Positions 22,508 through 34,556 of a stretch of 64,000 nt of DNA are shown here, piece after piece. This DNA comes from Halichondria panicea (Eukaryota > Porifera > Demospongiae > Suberitida > Halichondriidae): NCBI RefSeq assembly GCF_963675165.1, contig NC_087377.1, positions 6,713,122-6,777,121 on the forward strand. The letters are read 5' to 3'. Position numbers and translations under genes: made by a program. Position 1 is the stretch's first letter, and each line of letters starts with the position of its first letter. The notes under the pieces are model-generated. The model was not told where the DNA came from. It saw only the letters and a list, made by a program, of their open reading frames with translations, and did no database searches.

Positions 22508-22904
22508 ACCACTTTGTTTGAACTCTATAACGAGTTCTTTTGCTAAAAAAAAGGCATTATAGAAGAGTTAATTACTTTGCTTTGTATGTTATGTTCTTTA
22601 TTTAATTATTGTTGACACTAAACCACACAGTTATTATAATATATAGAAGAGGAGCTTAATAGAAACAGCAGTCTATCTAGTGCATGGCTTGATGAATGGA
22701 TCTTCAAGGATATAGAAGCCGGAGGATAGAAGCATGTACATTTATATATACAATGTAGAGCATTTCCTGTCAATGAATGATTCCGAGCGAAGCGAGGTTA
22801 TGTTTGGGTCCTATAATTATCGAGATTTTCCGTGGCGGTGGTTGACGTCGAGGCAAAAGGAATATATACCAGGACTCTGGTGGAAATGTAGGCTTTGATA
22901 CTTA

Positions 22905-24215
22905 GTAAATGTACTTCTCAAACGATTCCAGGCACATGCAAACTACACCATCTCTAGCTACTGATACAGTATAGTACTGCAGTCAGAAGATGGACACTGA
23001 GATTATCAGTAGAAACTGAAATTCCACTAGAGAATATTTCGTGATTGGTTTGCACAAAAAAATGGGTGGTTAGCTAGGGTGTTTCCAAGTAAAACCACAC
23101 AACTCACTATAGTTTGTACAATTTCTTTACCCCAGCTCACAGGCCATGAAATGCAGCTTATTCAAGTATCCCAGCCTCAGAAATAGATAATTTTATACGT
23201 TGCCTACATGATTTTATTTCGATTAATCATCAGATCAGAACAGGTCGAATTTATCCGATTAAAGCTGCATCAGAAATACTGACCAAACATTTGGCCTAGG
23301 CTTGTTAATGTTTTAAATGTTAATGCTAATGTTTTATGCTGCTCAACTTTTATGAAATCACCATTGCTACAACTAAAACGTACAATTGTTAGTTTTAAAC
23401 GTAGGTAATGTCGCTCATCAACTTAAAACCTACGATATATTGCTAATTGCAATATTGCCACAACAAAGGGCCTCACACACAGCTTACTTACTAAGGAAAA
23501 GTGCACAGTAATAATTGCATGGGAATGCAGAAATGCTTTGCAAAATTTTTTTAAGGACTGTTTACTTCTCTAAAACCACAAATATTGCCCTAATCGAATC
23601 CCAGAATCAAACTTGTCACACTTCAAGAGAATGGTATAAGGAACATGATACTCAAAAAAGTACAGGAAAAAACAGCGTTTTTTGAGAAGTCAGACTTCAA
23701 AGAACACTAATTAGATGCAATACCAAAACTTTATCAAGTGAAGCCATACAACATACCGAATGATGCGGAATTTCTTAGGCAACAAGATGATATACATTCA
23801 TAGTCTTGAATGTTAATGGTTAGAAAGTTACAGTTTAACTAACAGCAGCCAGTTTCTAAAAGTGGGGAAATTCTGATTAACTTACAATGTAATGTCAGAA
23901 GCCATATTGTTCACAAACCCAACATTTTTTCTGAGATGTTATCATACTATTCCTCACATATACCAAGTTTCATGCAATTCTGCAGACGTCACGTTTTAAA
24001 TTTCGTATAAATTATGGAATTGTCTACATGTATTGCTTTACACAATACAAAATTATTCACGAGCAAAAAAAGTACATTAGATTCTTGGGCCCGCCCGCTT
24101 TTTTTAAAATTTGGTAACAGCACATTTTTTGAACTTTGTGGGCTATCAGGAAAAAAAGTCGTTTCCCCACATCAAATTTGATAAAAAGGCCTCAGAAAGT
24201 ACTTTACTTTGTTGG
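22905..24215. other. Gene-free AT-rich stretch
   Basis: No ORF with recognisable protein features, no tandem repeat and no clear inverted repeat was found over about 1.3 kb. Confidence 0.4.
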
Positions 24216-24502
24216 CATTAAGGGGGCACTTCCAAACTACTTTGACATTACATTACATTTCTTAATGTCATTTATGACGTTAGGGAGAAGGGAGGGTCTT
24301 GGGCTGTGACGTTAGTATTGACCATAAAGTTCAGGCATGCTCGAAAAAGGGCGTGGCTTGCAACTAGTCATGTCACTGAGGCAAAACTGCTTTGTTGGGA
24401 AGTTCTCACAGACAAGCATAAGCCCATATATTTGACTGTGACGTTAATAGTCAAATAATGACGTAAGAAATGCAAAAATAGTTTGGAAGTGCCCCCTTAA
24501 TG
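24216..24502. mobile_element. MITE with CATTAAGGGGGCACTTCCAA ends
   Basis: The inverted ends are near-perfect over about 30 bases (CATTAAGGGGGCACTTCCAA at the left, complement at the right). The interior of about 220 bases contains TGACGTTA and its relatives several times. There is no ORF. Confidence 0.8.
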
Positions 24503-24749
24503 ACTTTACAATGACAATGAGTTGTTTCCATGCACTTCTTTATAAAATGCACTCCATTTGTGACACTTATCATGAATTAATAATTATACCTTAACAACGA
24601 GCTCATGTGGTAACACCTGAGTACATTTAGACTACAGTTAAAGCCTATAATTATACTAAGGCGTGTGCATTCTGGATTTTGTATTTAAGTGTGTACGAAA
24701 ATTTCGCGCTACACGGTAGTTGTCATACTGACAATAGTGATATTATGGA

Positions 24750-24985
24750 TACCGTATAGCACGAAATTTTCGAGGGGCTTAATTTTCGTGGATTTCGTGG
24801 GTTAGAATTCTACACGAAAATTAAGTCTACGAAAATTGTTTTTTAATTAGAATTACCTGCTATCATGCAAATATTTAAAGGCGTGGCTTCCAGTAAGCAG
24901 TCATTCCGCGAACATTGTAACGAAATGGCTTTTAGAGGCCAATCCACGAAATATAAGTGCCTCGAAAATTTTGCGCTATACGGTA
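24750..24985. mobile_element. MITE, TACCGTATAGC family, copy 4
   Basis: It begins TACCGTATAGCACGAAATTT and ends GCGCTATACGGTA. A loose half-end (GCGCTACACGGTA) lies just before it at about 24706-24718, so two elements may be nested. The ORF over it is an artefact. Confidence 0.75.
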
Positions 24986-25009
24986 TAGTACTACTGTTAT
25001 AGCACATGA

Positions 25010-25220
25010 TTGCCATCATGCACACTGACAGCTGCAATGATGGTTGGATTCTATACTAACAGTTATTGTCTGTCAGCCCAGACAAAGTTGTTATACTGAC
25101 AATAGTGATGATATAGATTAAAGGTATATGCCCTTGATAGTACTTACACCATTACCACGTGCACACTGACAGCTGCAATGATGGTCATTACTAACAGTTA
25201 TTGTCAGCCCTGACAATGAT
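25010..25220 (+). repeat. Dispersed repeat, second copy of 17191-17400
   Basis: It is colinear with 17191-17400, including ATTGCCATCATGCACACTGA and CCCTTGATAGTACT. A third, shortened version follows at about 25260-25310. Confidence 0.7.
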
Positions 25221-25853
25221 GGTCTGAATTTGGTACAATGTTAGTTTTTATACTGACAATAGTGATATTATAGGATTGCCATCATGCACATGCACTGCAA
25301 TGATGGTCATTCAACAGCGGCATTATTACCGTATAACTGGATTTGGTGGATAAGCCTATTTGAACGTAATTGGCGGTTTAATTTGGTGTCTAAGGCGTGG
25401 CTACTGCTGCAATGACGTTGTGTCCACCAGAAACTAAATTTGGCGTAAAATTAATCGTAGGTATACTAAGTCCCATAGTATACCTCTGAGGCACTTTTCC
25501 CATGTACATGTACGTACTTCCCATGTAGATCTTATCAACTAGTGTCTAATCATAGGATATTTACAGCACACATTTGTGGTATATGTATTCTACTGGATGC
25601 ACTGTATGTATTAAACCTCATTCCCAATTTCTCTATTGCAATGCTAGGTTGAAAATAGTGCCTGGGTGATAGTGCATTTGCACTTCAAATTACCCCAAAA
25701 AACTAATAGATACTAGGCCGATTGCCGAAGTGTTACCACTTGTTAAAACGATCCTGAATTTGAATTCCCAAATGATAGGCGTTAAAACAACAAAGGTATG
25801 TCTGATCAAAATCAAACAGTATAAAGAGGAAGTACAAAGAACATTATTAATTA

Positions 25854-28110
25854 TTACAAGCCAACGGCACAGTCTTTCTGAGCAGTAGACTCACTAGTAT
25901 CTAGTCTCTCAAAGCTGCCATCCTTACTCCACACACACAGCAAGTTCACTTTAAAACTGGCCATCTTCACATCCAACAATTTCTGCATGAGCATGTGAAC
26001 AACGAAATAATCTTAATATCCATAGTACAATGTACTATAATTATGGATACAAATTGAATTGTGTACACAGTGAATGTTTCTACCAAGCATAACGCTCGTA
26101 ACACAAATAAACTGGTGGTAAACTATCCACCACATAACCTTCCAGGGATGATAATGGCGGAATTATGTTGTTTTAAACAGCCTTAAATTACCAGTATTCT
26201 GACTTGCTCTGGAGTCAACTCGTCCCCATCTTTACAAACTGTGTGATCTTCCAGCAATGTCACCGCACCTGCAGAGATTTTAAGAAATGTTAATTACAAC
26301 TATAATTATACGCACACATTTACCATTAACGATTACTACTGTATGCCAGGCTAAGTGTGTAAACTAACCAGCCATCCATGAAGTAAGCCTACCAGTTAAC
26401 AGGGCTGCATCCAGGATTTTGGGTCAGGGGGGGGCAAATTGGGCAAATGAAAAATGTAGGCCGGCAGCGTATGCTTCAGTGTACGCTAAACTAGGGGGGT
26501 GTGGGGGCATGCTCCCCCGAAAAAAATGGAGTCTTAAGATCGATTCTGGTGCAATTTTAGCTCAAAGTCATTAGAATTATATAGCAGTACAAATGCCTTG
26601 TCAATAAATCTGCCAGATCCTGGGGGGGGGGGCACTTGTAGACACAGCACAATAAACACGCACCTTTCGTGAGTGCAGTGGGCAGTCCCAGCTTTCTCAG
26701 CTGTGGCTCCATGGTGTGAGTAAACTGGCTGAGTGGTCCTTGTTGACACACCACCTCCTCCGTGGCAACGAACCCTGACCTTGCATGATCTTTCTCTTGG
26801 AAGTCCTGGAACCACTCCACTACACTCGTCTTGTCCCCGTTGCTGAAGAATAGGCCCACACTGCCCTTCAGTTCCTATATTCAGGGGATGGTGGACGGTG
26901 GAGTCAAACTGAATTAGTAAAGTCATAAGAATGATCTAGTTTACACAAGGTTTTGAGCAATCTTTTTTCTTTTTTATGTATTTCTTTATCCTATAGGCTA
27001 AACGCTAAACAGCATTACTTAACCACAGCACCCACCTCTGACACAAAACGCAGCCCAGTCCGATACTCGTCACTGTCTGAGCGTCCCAGGGCCAGCTGCA
27101 TCACTCTGTTCTTGCCAAAGAAGAATCTCGAGTCTTTCCAGTGAGTGCGCAGGTCCTTGAGCTTGGCATTGCGCATGTTGTCAATATTAAATACAAAGAG
27201 GTGGGCGTACTTGTCACAGCAGTCTCGGACCTGTGGGTGTACGGAGGGGAGTACAATATGACTGAGCAGTTATCTACTATTGTAAGCAGATTCTTTAGTA
27301 AAGGGAGGGAAAGAGATTGGTGGGTAAAGATCATTAGGATAGTGAATGCGAAACAGTTTGGTAACAACTTGGTGGGTGAAGAACGTTAGATAGTGCATGA
27401 ATGGGACTCAGATTAGTGGGTAAAGATCATTAGGATAGTAAATGGGTAATTATGGGTAACAACTTGGTGGGTAAAGATCATTAGATTGAGAATAGTGAAT
27501 GGGAAACAGATTGGTGGGTAAATATCGTTAGGATAGTAAATTGGAAGGTATATAGTAATGGCTCGAAAACTGGAAAAGGATAACTACGTTCTATACAACT
27601 GTACTATGACGATCAACACAGGGATAATAAGAGTGTCAAACTTGCCTCTTGCAATAAAGCACCCTTCAACTCATGTCCTTTGGACCTCGTCTTACTGAGC
27701 GTCACTGCATGTACAGAGAAATAATTAAATATACACAGTTAAGATCTTTCAGAATGCTCTTAGACTATAAAAGTATTTTCGGTGCTACTTCATTTTCGAT
27801 GAATGCCAAAAGCATGTTATTGTACGTACCTATGCAAAGCTACAAGGCAGACCTAACTACAGAGCACACCTCAGCAAGAGCTTGTACTACGTGTAGAACT
27901 ACAAGACAGAGACAGATCTAAGAAGAGGTACATGCAAAGCAGAAATTAGCAGCAAACTAAGGTTTTTTCATTGGCAAAAAGCATGCATTATTAGATCTGG
28001 GTCAAAATGGTGGCACTTCAGATGATGGCATATTGTAGACCTACATCAGCAGTTAGATATTATAGACTAGTTGATCTCTTACCAATGCGATTTCTTTTGG
28101 ACTTGGGCAT
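25854..28110 (-). CDS. MRTO4: mRNA turnover protein 4 homologue (ribosome assembly)
   Basis: MRTO4/Mrt4 is a nucleolar paralogue of ribosomal stalk protein P0 that holds the P-stalk site during 60S assembly. Six exons splice in phase: 28083-28110, 27646-27704, 27036-27230, 26664-26874, 26192-26268 and 25854-25982, giving 699 bases and 232 residues against about 239 in human. The protein begins MPKSKRNRIVTLSKT. It contains FVFNIDNMRNAKLKDLR and FFFGKNRVMQLALGRSDSDE in exon 3, QFTHTMEPQLRKLGLPTAL in exon 4 and CKDGDELTPEQVRIL in exon 5, all typical of the family. The C-terminus is polar and ends CAVGL. Intron 2 starts with GC (GAG|GCAAGT) instead of GT. Intron 2 also holds a minisatellite. The start is fixed by the family N-terminus MPKSKR. 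Confidence 0.93.
27310..27545. repeat. Minisatellite in MRTO4 intron 2
   Basis: Four to five imperfect units of 45-60 bases carry GGTGGGTAAAGATCATTAGG and ATAGTGAATGGGAAACAG or close variants. The array lies wholly inside intron 2 (27231-27645). Confidence 0.75.
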
Positions 28111-29788
28111 TTTCACTTTGTTTCTTTTGGGCCACGTGGAAATGATTGTCAATGACAGAATATGCCAACGTCAGCACAAAGTACTGAATGATAATCACAA
28201 GTTCTATGATCGACCATTAATATTATTGTTCAACTGGAAGTTCCCACAGGATAAAGCTATTCTTTAGTGCCGACTCCGACTGTGTCCTGATCTTTACAAG
28301 GTAAGATCTGTCTGGCAGCGTAACTTTCAAAACTCTGTCACTGATACACTTAGTTTCAACTGTGTTTGTTACATTCTGAAGGGGATTTTAGGATACAGTG
28401 CAGTGCAGTACAGTATGCAAGAGTCGAGTTAGGCTGCAAGGTTAAACATTATTTTGCTAACATGCTAGTACAGTTATTCCTCTGATTTAGGATTCTACAA
28501 TAGAGTATTGTGTTAGTCTGCATGAGCTGTTTGTATCAAACCCAGGTCTTCTATAATAATTATTACGTCTTCCGTCAGTTCTAAGCATTCACATTTTTTG
28601 CAACTAGCTAGGCTGAGGAAAATGCATCTACCTGTACGTGCGTATACATTTTCTATGTGGCAGTTAGCCTCCTTCGCAACGGAACCTAGGCAACGCTTTG
28701 CATTCATGGTAAAATGGTGCACCCTAACCCTAGGTGTAAATGAGTATTGAGTTATAGTAAAGTTTTTGACTCTACGTACCACGTAGCAAGACCTGTAATT
28801 TGTAAGAGAAACTCTCCATTGTCCACTGTCACGGACTATTCCCTAGAGTGATGTTGATGAGTGAGGCTTTCAGAGGATGTTGTTGGAGATAGTGTTATGC
28901 CATAGGCAAACAGAAGCCATCGGGTGATGTGCTACATGTATTTATGGCTGTGCAAGTATAATCCAATGGTGCAATTTGTATTGTGCATATTATACATATT
29001 ATTGTTAGCGTTAGCTAGATGTAATACATACACTAAAGTTATCCTTGTGCTGTTCAAAATATCTAGGCACTGCTTAGAACAACAACACATATACAATGTG
29101 CAGCATAATGCCCTTTTTTATGCCGTCTGATTCACATTCTAATAGTCTTGATAGTTGTTGCCCAGCAGCCGAAACGTTGATAAGATAAGCAAATAACTGG
29201 TGGTGTTAGAGGGTTAGGGCAATAGGTCCGCACAGCAACAGTTAAAAATCTTTAATAAAAATAATTGAGGTGCACGACGAGATAGTACATGTATACGTTA
29301 TTTGGTTCTATATGGGTTTTATGGCCGTAAACCACCAAGCCCAAGGGTGTAGCCTGAGGGCGAGGTAGTTTATGTTGCCATAAATCCCTAGCAACAACCA
29401 TAGTAGGAGTGTTATATATCCTATGTGATTGGCTAGCTATACGTTACGCATTTACTCAAAGCCACCCAGCTGGAGTCTCAGAACTACGAAAGTAGACAAA
29501 ATTATCTATAAGATCTTGTACCAAACATGTCTCGGGGGAAATATCATAGGGGAATTATCACAGTTATACATGTACCTGGGCATATCCAATTATCCGCCCA
29601 CGCTCAACATTACTTTAGAGACTAAAGCGAGGCACTCGTGACGTACCCCCTCTGGGCATATCCTAGCAACTGCATGACAGGATATAATTATAAACAGAAG
29701 TACTAATTTACCACCATTACAGTGCTCAACATAAATACACATCACACATCACACACTTCATACTTACAGGTACCACATTTGGAGAGAC
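28111..29788. other. Region between MRTO4 and the sulfotransferase gene
   Basis: MRTO4 and the sulfotransferase point away from each other from this 1.7-kb spacer. No gene is recognised. An imperfect hairpin lies at 29313-29393 (GGGTTTTATGGCCGTAAACC against its near-complement GGTAGTTTATGTTGCCATAA) and probably derives from a small element. A run of CA-rich text at 29735-29760 precedes the sulfotransferase start. Confidence 0.4.
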
Positions 29789-32700
29789 ATGAGAAGAGTC
29801 AAAAGATTCTTACTCTTACTCACCCTACTGGCAATCTTCCTCATCTCTTACGAACTTCTGTTGACCGTACAGCATGTGTCTACTATCAATGTACAATCAT
29901 GGCGACGAGGACGGGTTAACTCGTTGGATCAGCACATGTACATTACTAGTAAGCGAATGTTGAGGCAGTTACTGCAAGACAGAGAAATTACGCAATTGCC
30001 TGTTAAAATTGTAACTGATTGCCAGGACAACAGGTCACCAGATAATCGTACAATCAAGACTTTGCAAATCATATCCACCAAGAATCAATACCTTCAAGAC
30101 CCGAATATAGTATGTCTAAACGAATCACACTTGTATAGGGAGTCATTTGCACAGTATGGAGTGCCTTTCAATCAATTGTCAGTACTGCAACAAAAAGCTA
30201 GTATAGTGAGAGCTGTGCTCAGCGATTTAGAGCAAAGAAACCAACTCGAAATTAAAGCAAAACTCAATAAATTTGTCACTGAGGAAGTTTTCAAACCTAA
30301 TCAAAAAGCAGCTCAATATTTAACAGGTAGCGAGTTGAATCAAGACTCAGAAATCGAAATTAAAATATTTAATGGAGAAACGGCTACAAGCGAAGTTCTG
30401 TCACGTCTTAACAATCTTCCTCGTAATGCAAACTCAGCTACAAGAGAGATTTACTTACCCCATCATGTGCTTCCATCACGGGTCACTGGTAGTCTTACTA
30501 TTTCCACACCTACTCCCAAGAACAAGAAAAAGATAAAGCCACCACAGATGAATGAAGATCTCAAAAAGTTCAAAGGTGCAAGGGTTAAACAAAGCTACAA
30601 TTTAGCAGATCGAGGCTTTTCTAGTGACTGGAGGGTTAATTCAACTGTCGTCAACCATAGGTCAGTTGTGTCTAGCTGGTAATCGTTTAGGTTAGAAAGT
30701 GCCTTGAAAGGTGAACTTGGCATGGGGAGCATGTAGTGATGTGTAGAGCTGCCCTTGTTTATCACATATTTCATATTTCAGGCTGAAGTTCATCACCATG
30801 ACCATAAACAGCACTGACCCGAGTGAGAGAAGCGTGACCAAAACCAGTTTGAACCCTGACCTCTTGCAAAGAGCAAAGGTCAGTTTGGAGATGTGCACGT
30901 AATACTGAGTGCTTTATCATGTACACTCGCCCTCTGGCTACTCAAACTACTGCACCTGTGAGTACATGTACATGTACAGTGTACATAATAACAGCTGGCT
31001 GTTGGCCAATTTCCGTGCAATTAACACAAATGGCCTAGCAAAAAATGCAAATAGTCAGCCATTGCATCTGATCAAGTGTTTTGGGTGTGGCTCAATCTTT
31101 CAAAGCACGCGCAGAACAGTTTTAAAAATTGTTAGATTTACTGCCGTTTATTGTTCCGTGTAATGCGTGCATGTAATAAAAAATGTCTCTCTCCTTCTTT
31201 ATATCTCTCCGCATAATCACCTCCTCCCCATATGTATACCCGCATATACACAGTTCCAGCATGATCAGGTGGACCTGTTTTGTCGACAACACACTCATCC
31301 TTCCTCTACTCTACCTCTAGAAGATGCTGAGCTGGACAATCTCTTTCAACACCTTCTCTATGACGACACGAGAAAGATGGTGTTCTGTTATGTTCCGAAG
31401 AACGGGTGTAGTAACATGAAGCGGTTGATGTTGGTGCTCAATGGAATACTCCCCCCAGAGGCTAGTAAAGAGAACAGACCAGCGGAGACTGTGCTCAAAG
31501 AGGTGAGTGGGGGGAGGGGGCAATGGCAGCGTATTAACGAATCAGAAAACTGTTCTTATAATTATGGAACCAAAAATGTATATTCGAACATCATTGATAC
31601 TGGACTTTGAAATATCATCCTGCTCTAGCTTTTGTCGAGACTGAATACACATTGCTACATAATGCAAATACGTACACCTAGCAGTGCTGTTCGTGAAAAA
31701 ATAAAATTACATGTTGATGATGTATAATAGTTTTGCACTGTTTGCTTTATCAATTTATGCTACACATTTTGCCATGTTACTACTTGGATGTATTCCACCA
31801 TTACCCTCCCTCCCCGGAGATTGTCCAACTCAGTGTCTCTCTCTCTGTGTAGGTCCACTCGTTCCGCAACCTCACTCACTCTGAAGCTTTGTATCGCCTC
31901 ACCCATTATCTCAAGTTTGCCATTGTCAGAAACCCCCTGGAAAGATTACTATCCGCCTACAAGAACAAGCTGGAGAGACCGTTCATTGCCAGTAAGTCAT
32001 GTGATTGTTCATGTACATAGGACAATGAGAATGACACTATAATTTTGAACGTTTGCTCCGAGGTGTTTGCTTAATTCTTTGTATTATTATTTTAACCTGC
32101 TCTGGCTGCTTTAACTTTTACTAATCCATATCTGCAGATCTTCGTAAACTTTTTCCAGAGCGATTAAAGGCATTTATACTAAAACGTTATCGTCGCCAGG
32201 ACTTCGAGAAGTGGATATCCATTAACAATTCCACGGATGACATTCATCCGAGCTTTGACGAATTCGTTCAGTTCATGAACACTTTTCCTCTTACCATGTA
32301 CAATGAACATTTCAAGCCATTTCTAGATCTGTGTAACCCTTGCGCCGTGAAGTTTGACGTATACCTGAGCTTCAAGACTCTGGAATATGACATCTATGCA
32401 CTAATGGAGTATCTAAGTAAGTGCAAGGTGACAGTTTCACTTTTGAGACGTCTAAATATTTTTGTGTTGAGATTCTGAATGATTTAAGTAATCATCGTAT
32501 GACCAAGAGCTGTTACCATATTATGTAAAGTTGAGGGTTGATCACTTTTGTACGCTCCTTCAATTCCTCGATGGTCACAGTCCTCGGTCCATCAGCTCCT
32601 GGGATATGGAAAGGGGTGTGGTTAATGGGTGGAATCTCCGATAGTGAAGTGTTCGGCATAGACATCCTCCCTAAAAGTACATCATACTTGTCTAACGCAA

Positions 32701-33276
32701 CCTTCTCCCCCCCCCCCCACACACACACACAGACATTCCGTTTGGTCTCTACCCTGAGTCAATAGCTCATAAGACAGAGCCCACCTCCTCCTTACTAGAA
32801 GACTACTTCTCACAGGTGGGGTCATGGGTACTTGTGCAACGTTCTTAAATAATGTACATGCGTTTGAGACAATTGTACAAAGAAAGGATTATTCCCTAGT
32901 ATTCGCACTTCATCATGTATACAGTGTTTACTTGGTCTACGATTGTACGTTAATTGCATTAGTCTTACTGTATAGGAAGACACACGCTGAGTGAGGTCAT
33001 GGTTGACTGCAATTCAATTTTAAGCTACAATGTAGTTGCATGTATATAATTATAGCAGTCAACCTGTGGCATTTTATAGTGTGTTTACTTGAATTAACAA
33101 GTTAGGGCTGTGTGTTGTCAGCATTTAAATCTATCCACACATTAATTACAAGTGTATCACTCCCAATGCAGGTATCCCCTGGCAACAAGGCACAACTATA
33201 TCGTCGCTTGAGTCGAGAATTTGAATTTTACTATTCTCTACATCCGGAGGAATGGGGCATGAATTATCATCTGTGA
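29789..33276 (+). CDS. Golgi carbohydrate sulfotransferase (CHST8-14 / HNK-1 group)
   Basis: A type II membrane enzyme that would transfer sulfate from PAPS to a glycan in the Golgi lumen. The first exon opens at the ATG at 29789 with a short basic stretch and a signal anchor ([19 protein letters not shown]), followed by a long stem of about 270 residues. Catalytic exons are 31254-31502, 31853-31991, 32138-32416, 32733-32815 and 33172-33276; all their junctions are GT-AG and in phase. The 5'-PAPS loop reads [14 protein letters not shown], and the 3'-phosphate loop reads [17 protein letters not shown]. The C-terminal part has the usual [20 protein letters not shown] and ends [15 protein letters not shown]. 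The first-exon donor is unresolved: the open frame stops at 30682, the best GT (30679) is phase 2, but the next exon needs phase 0. An undetected small exon or an indel is likely. The acceptor sugar is unknown. Confidence 0.85.
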
Positions 33277-33369
33277 TTAAATTTACATATTAAAATACGA
33301 ATCAATTTTTGTCCATCAATATTAAATCAGTTGCATACATCAATCACCTATGCATAAAATTGTGAATTG

Positions 33370-33420
33370 AATTGCCATTGAATATTGTTCATGCAGCATG
33401 AACAATATTCAATGGCAATT
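33370..33420. repeat. Perfect 51-nt palindrome 94 bases after the sulfotransferase stop
   Basis: Two 25-base arms (AATTGCCATTGAATATTGTT followed by CATGC, and the exact complement) are separated by a single A. No mismatch is seen. It would form a very stable RNA hairpin in the sulfotransferase 3' UTR if transcribed, or a DNA cruciform. Confidence 0.95.
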
Positions 33421-33921
33421 AATTAACAAACTGAAAAGCATGCAAGTTATAGCATGGTCTTTGAATGATCAATTTGAAAAATGGTGCCAGTATGAGCTAA
33501 TTTTGGTGACTGAGTGTCATGTCATTGTGAGACAGTGCAAATAGCTGCTGAAAAACTTGAGCCAAATCAGCTGGCAAGGATCGTGTGTATTACCAGTATT
33601 AGCAACAGAATTTTATTTGCAGCCATTTTTAGCATAGTTGACATGCGTGTTCTTTTTGACCTCGTGGCAGTCTTGAGGATCAGATCAAGAGCTGCAAGAA
33701 GATGAGTTGAAAGAAGAAGCAGCCACGAAAACTGTCCTTTCCTCCTAAAGAAAACCCTTCTTAATTCGGTAAGCATTTAGTTTATTTATCATCTTAGGTG
33801 CTAATTATAATGCCCCAACATAAATTATCATCTCTTGTACATATCAGCCGCCCTCCTATACGTACCTAGTACCTAGGCGTATAGGGGAGAGATTGTCTGA
33901 GCAAATCGCTGAGCACTTTAA

Positions 33922-34039
33922 TACCGTAGAGCACGAAATTTATTTATTTTTCACTTATATTTCATTGCACAATGTTCGCGGAATGACTGCTTACCGGAAA
34001 TCTTTACGTTATAGCAGGTAAATTTCGTGCTATACGGTA
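33922..34039. mobile_element. MITE, TACCGTATAGC family, short copy 5
   Basis: Only 118 bases long, with TACCGTAGAGCACGAAATTT at the left and AAATTTCGTGCTATACGGTA at the right. It contains a CGCGGAATGACTGCTTAC-like block also present in copy 4. Confidence 0.75.
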
Positions 34040-34556
34040 GTCTGAACTTTTTGGCCAGGTCACCTGACCAATGATGACAAGAATCGTACGTACGCGTATA
34101 GAACGCATTTATAGCTAGCAATCAAGGTGATCACTAGGCTTGTGTAACCCTTTTGTTGTTGAGCAAAACAACAAAATATAACTGCTAGTCAAGTGTTTGT
34201 GATTGACCTTAATAATGCAATAACTAGTGTTCAAGCTGGCGCTGTGCTAATGCCTCTCGCCATGTTTTTGCTTTCGCTCAAAAGTATTAGAGTGCTACAG
34301 TAGCCCTCATATAAAAGTTCCCGTTCCGTAGCGTTCAACGGCGTCAAAACGTTTGCGTAGTAACGAAACGGTAACGTTGGGCGAGGCTCATTAAAATTTA
34401 GAACGGAACGGAAACGGTAAGAAAAATTTCCGTTCTTATTCCGTAATAACGGAGGCCACGTGGGGTAAATCTAGTCTTCTTTAGCGTCTGATAACTGTAC
34501 TGTAGCGTTGCTGATAGCTCGCCAGCTAGATCTAGCCAGTATTATATTATTTCAAG

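Larger units (their letters stand above)
19908..22904. repeat. Segmental duplication, better-preserved copy
   Basis: This is the counterpart of 10308-13245 in direct orientation. It carries the intact minus-strand GTPase gene and the longer version of the plus-strand GTPase gene. The left edge coincides with a solo foldback-element end (ATTTTGTATCGCCATTTTGA), and the right edge falls after GTAGGCTTTGATACTTAG. Confidence 0.9.

Noticed and set aside
26534-26926. A minus-strand ORF of 130 codons overlapping MRTO4
   Set aside because: It is a different frame of MRTO4 exon 4 running into introns. The frame with MRTO4 motifs is the real one.
30692-30898. A minus-strand ORF with a basic start and one hydrophobic helix
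   Set aside because: It looks like a signal anchor, but it lies between sulfotransferase exons, has a stop soon after, and no continuing exons on that strand were found.
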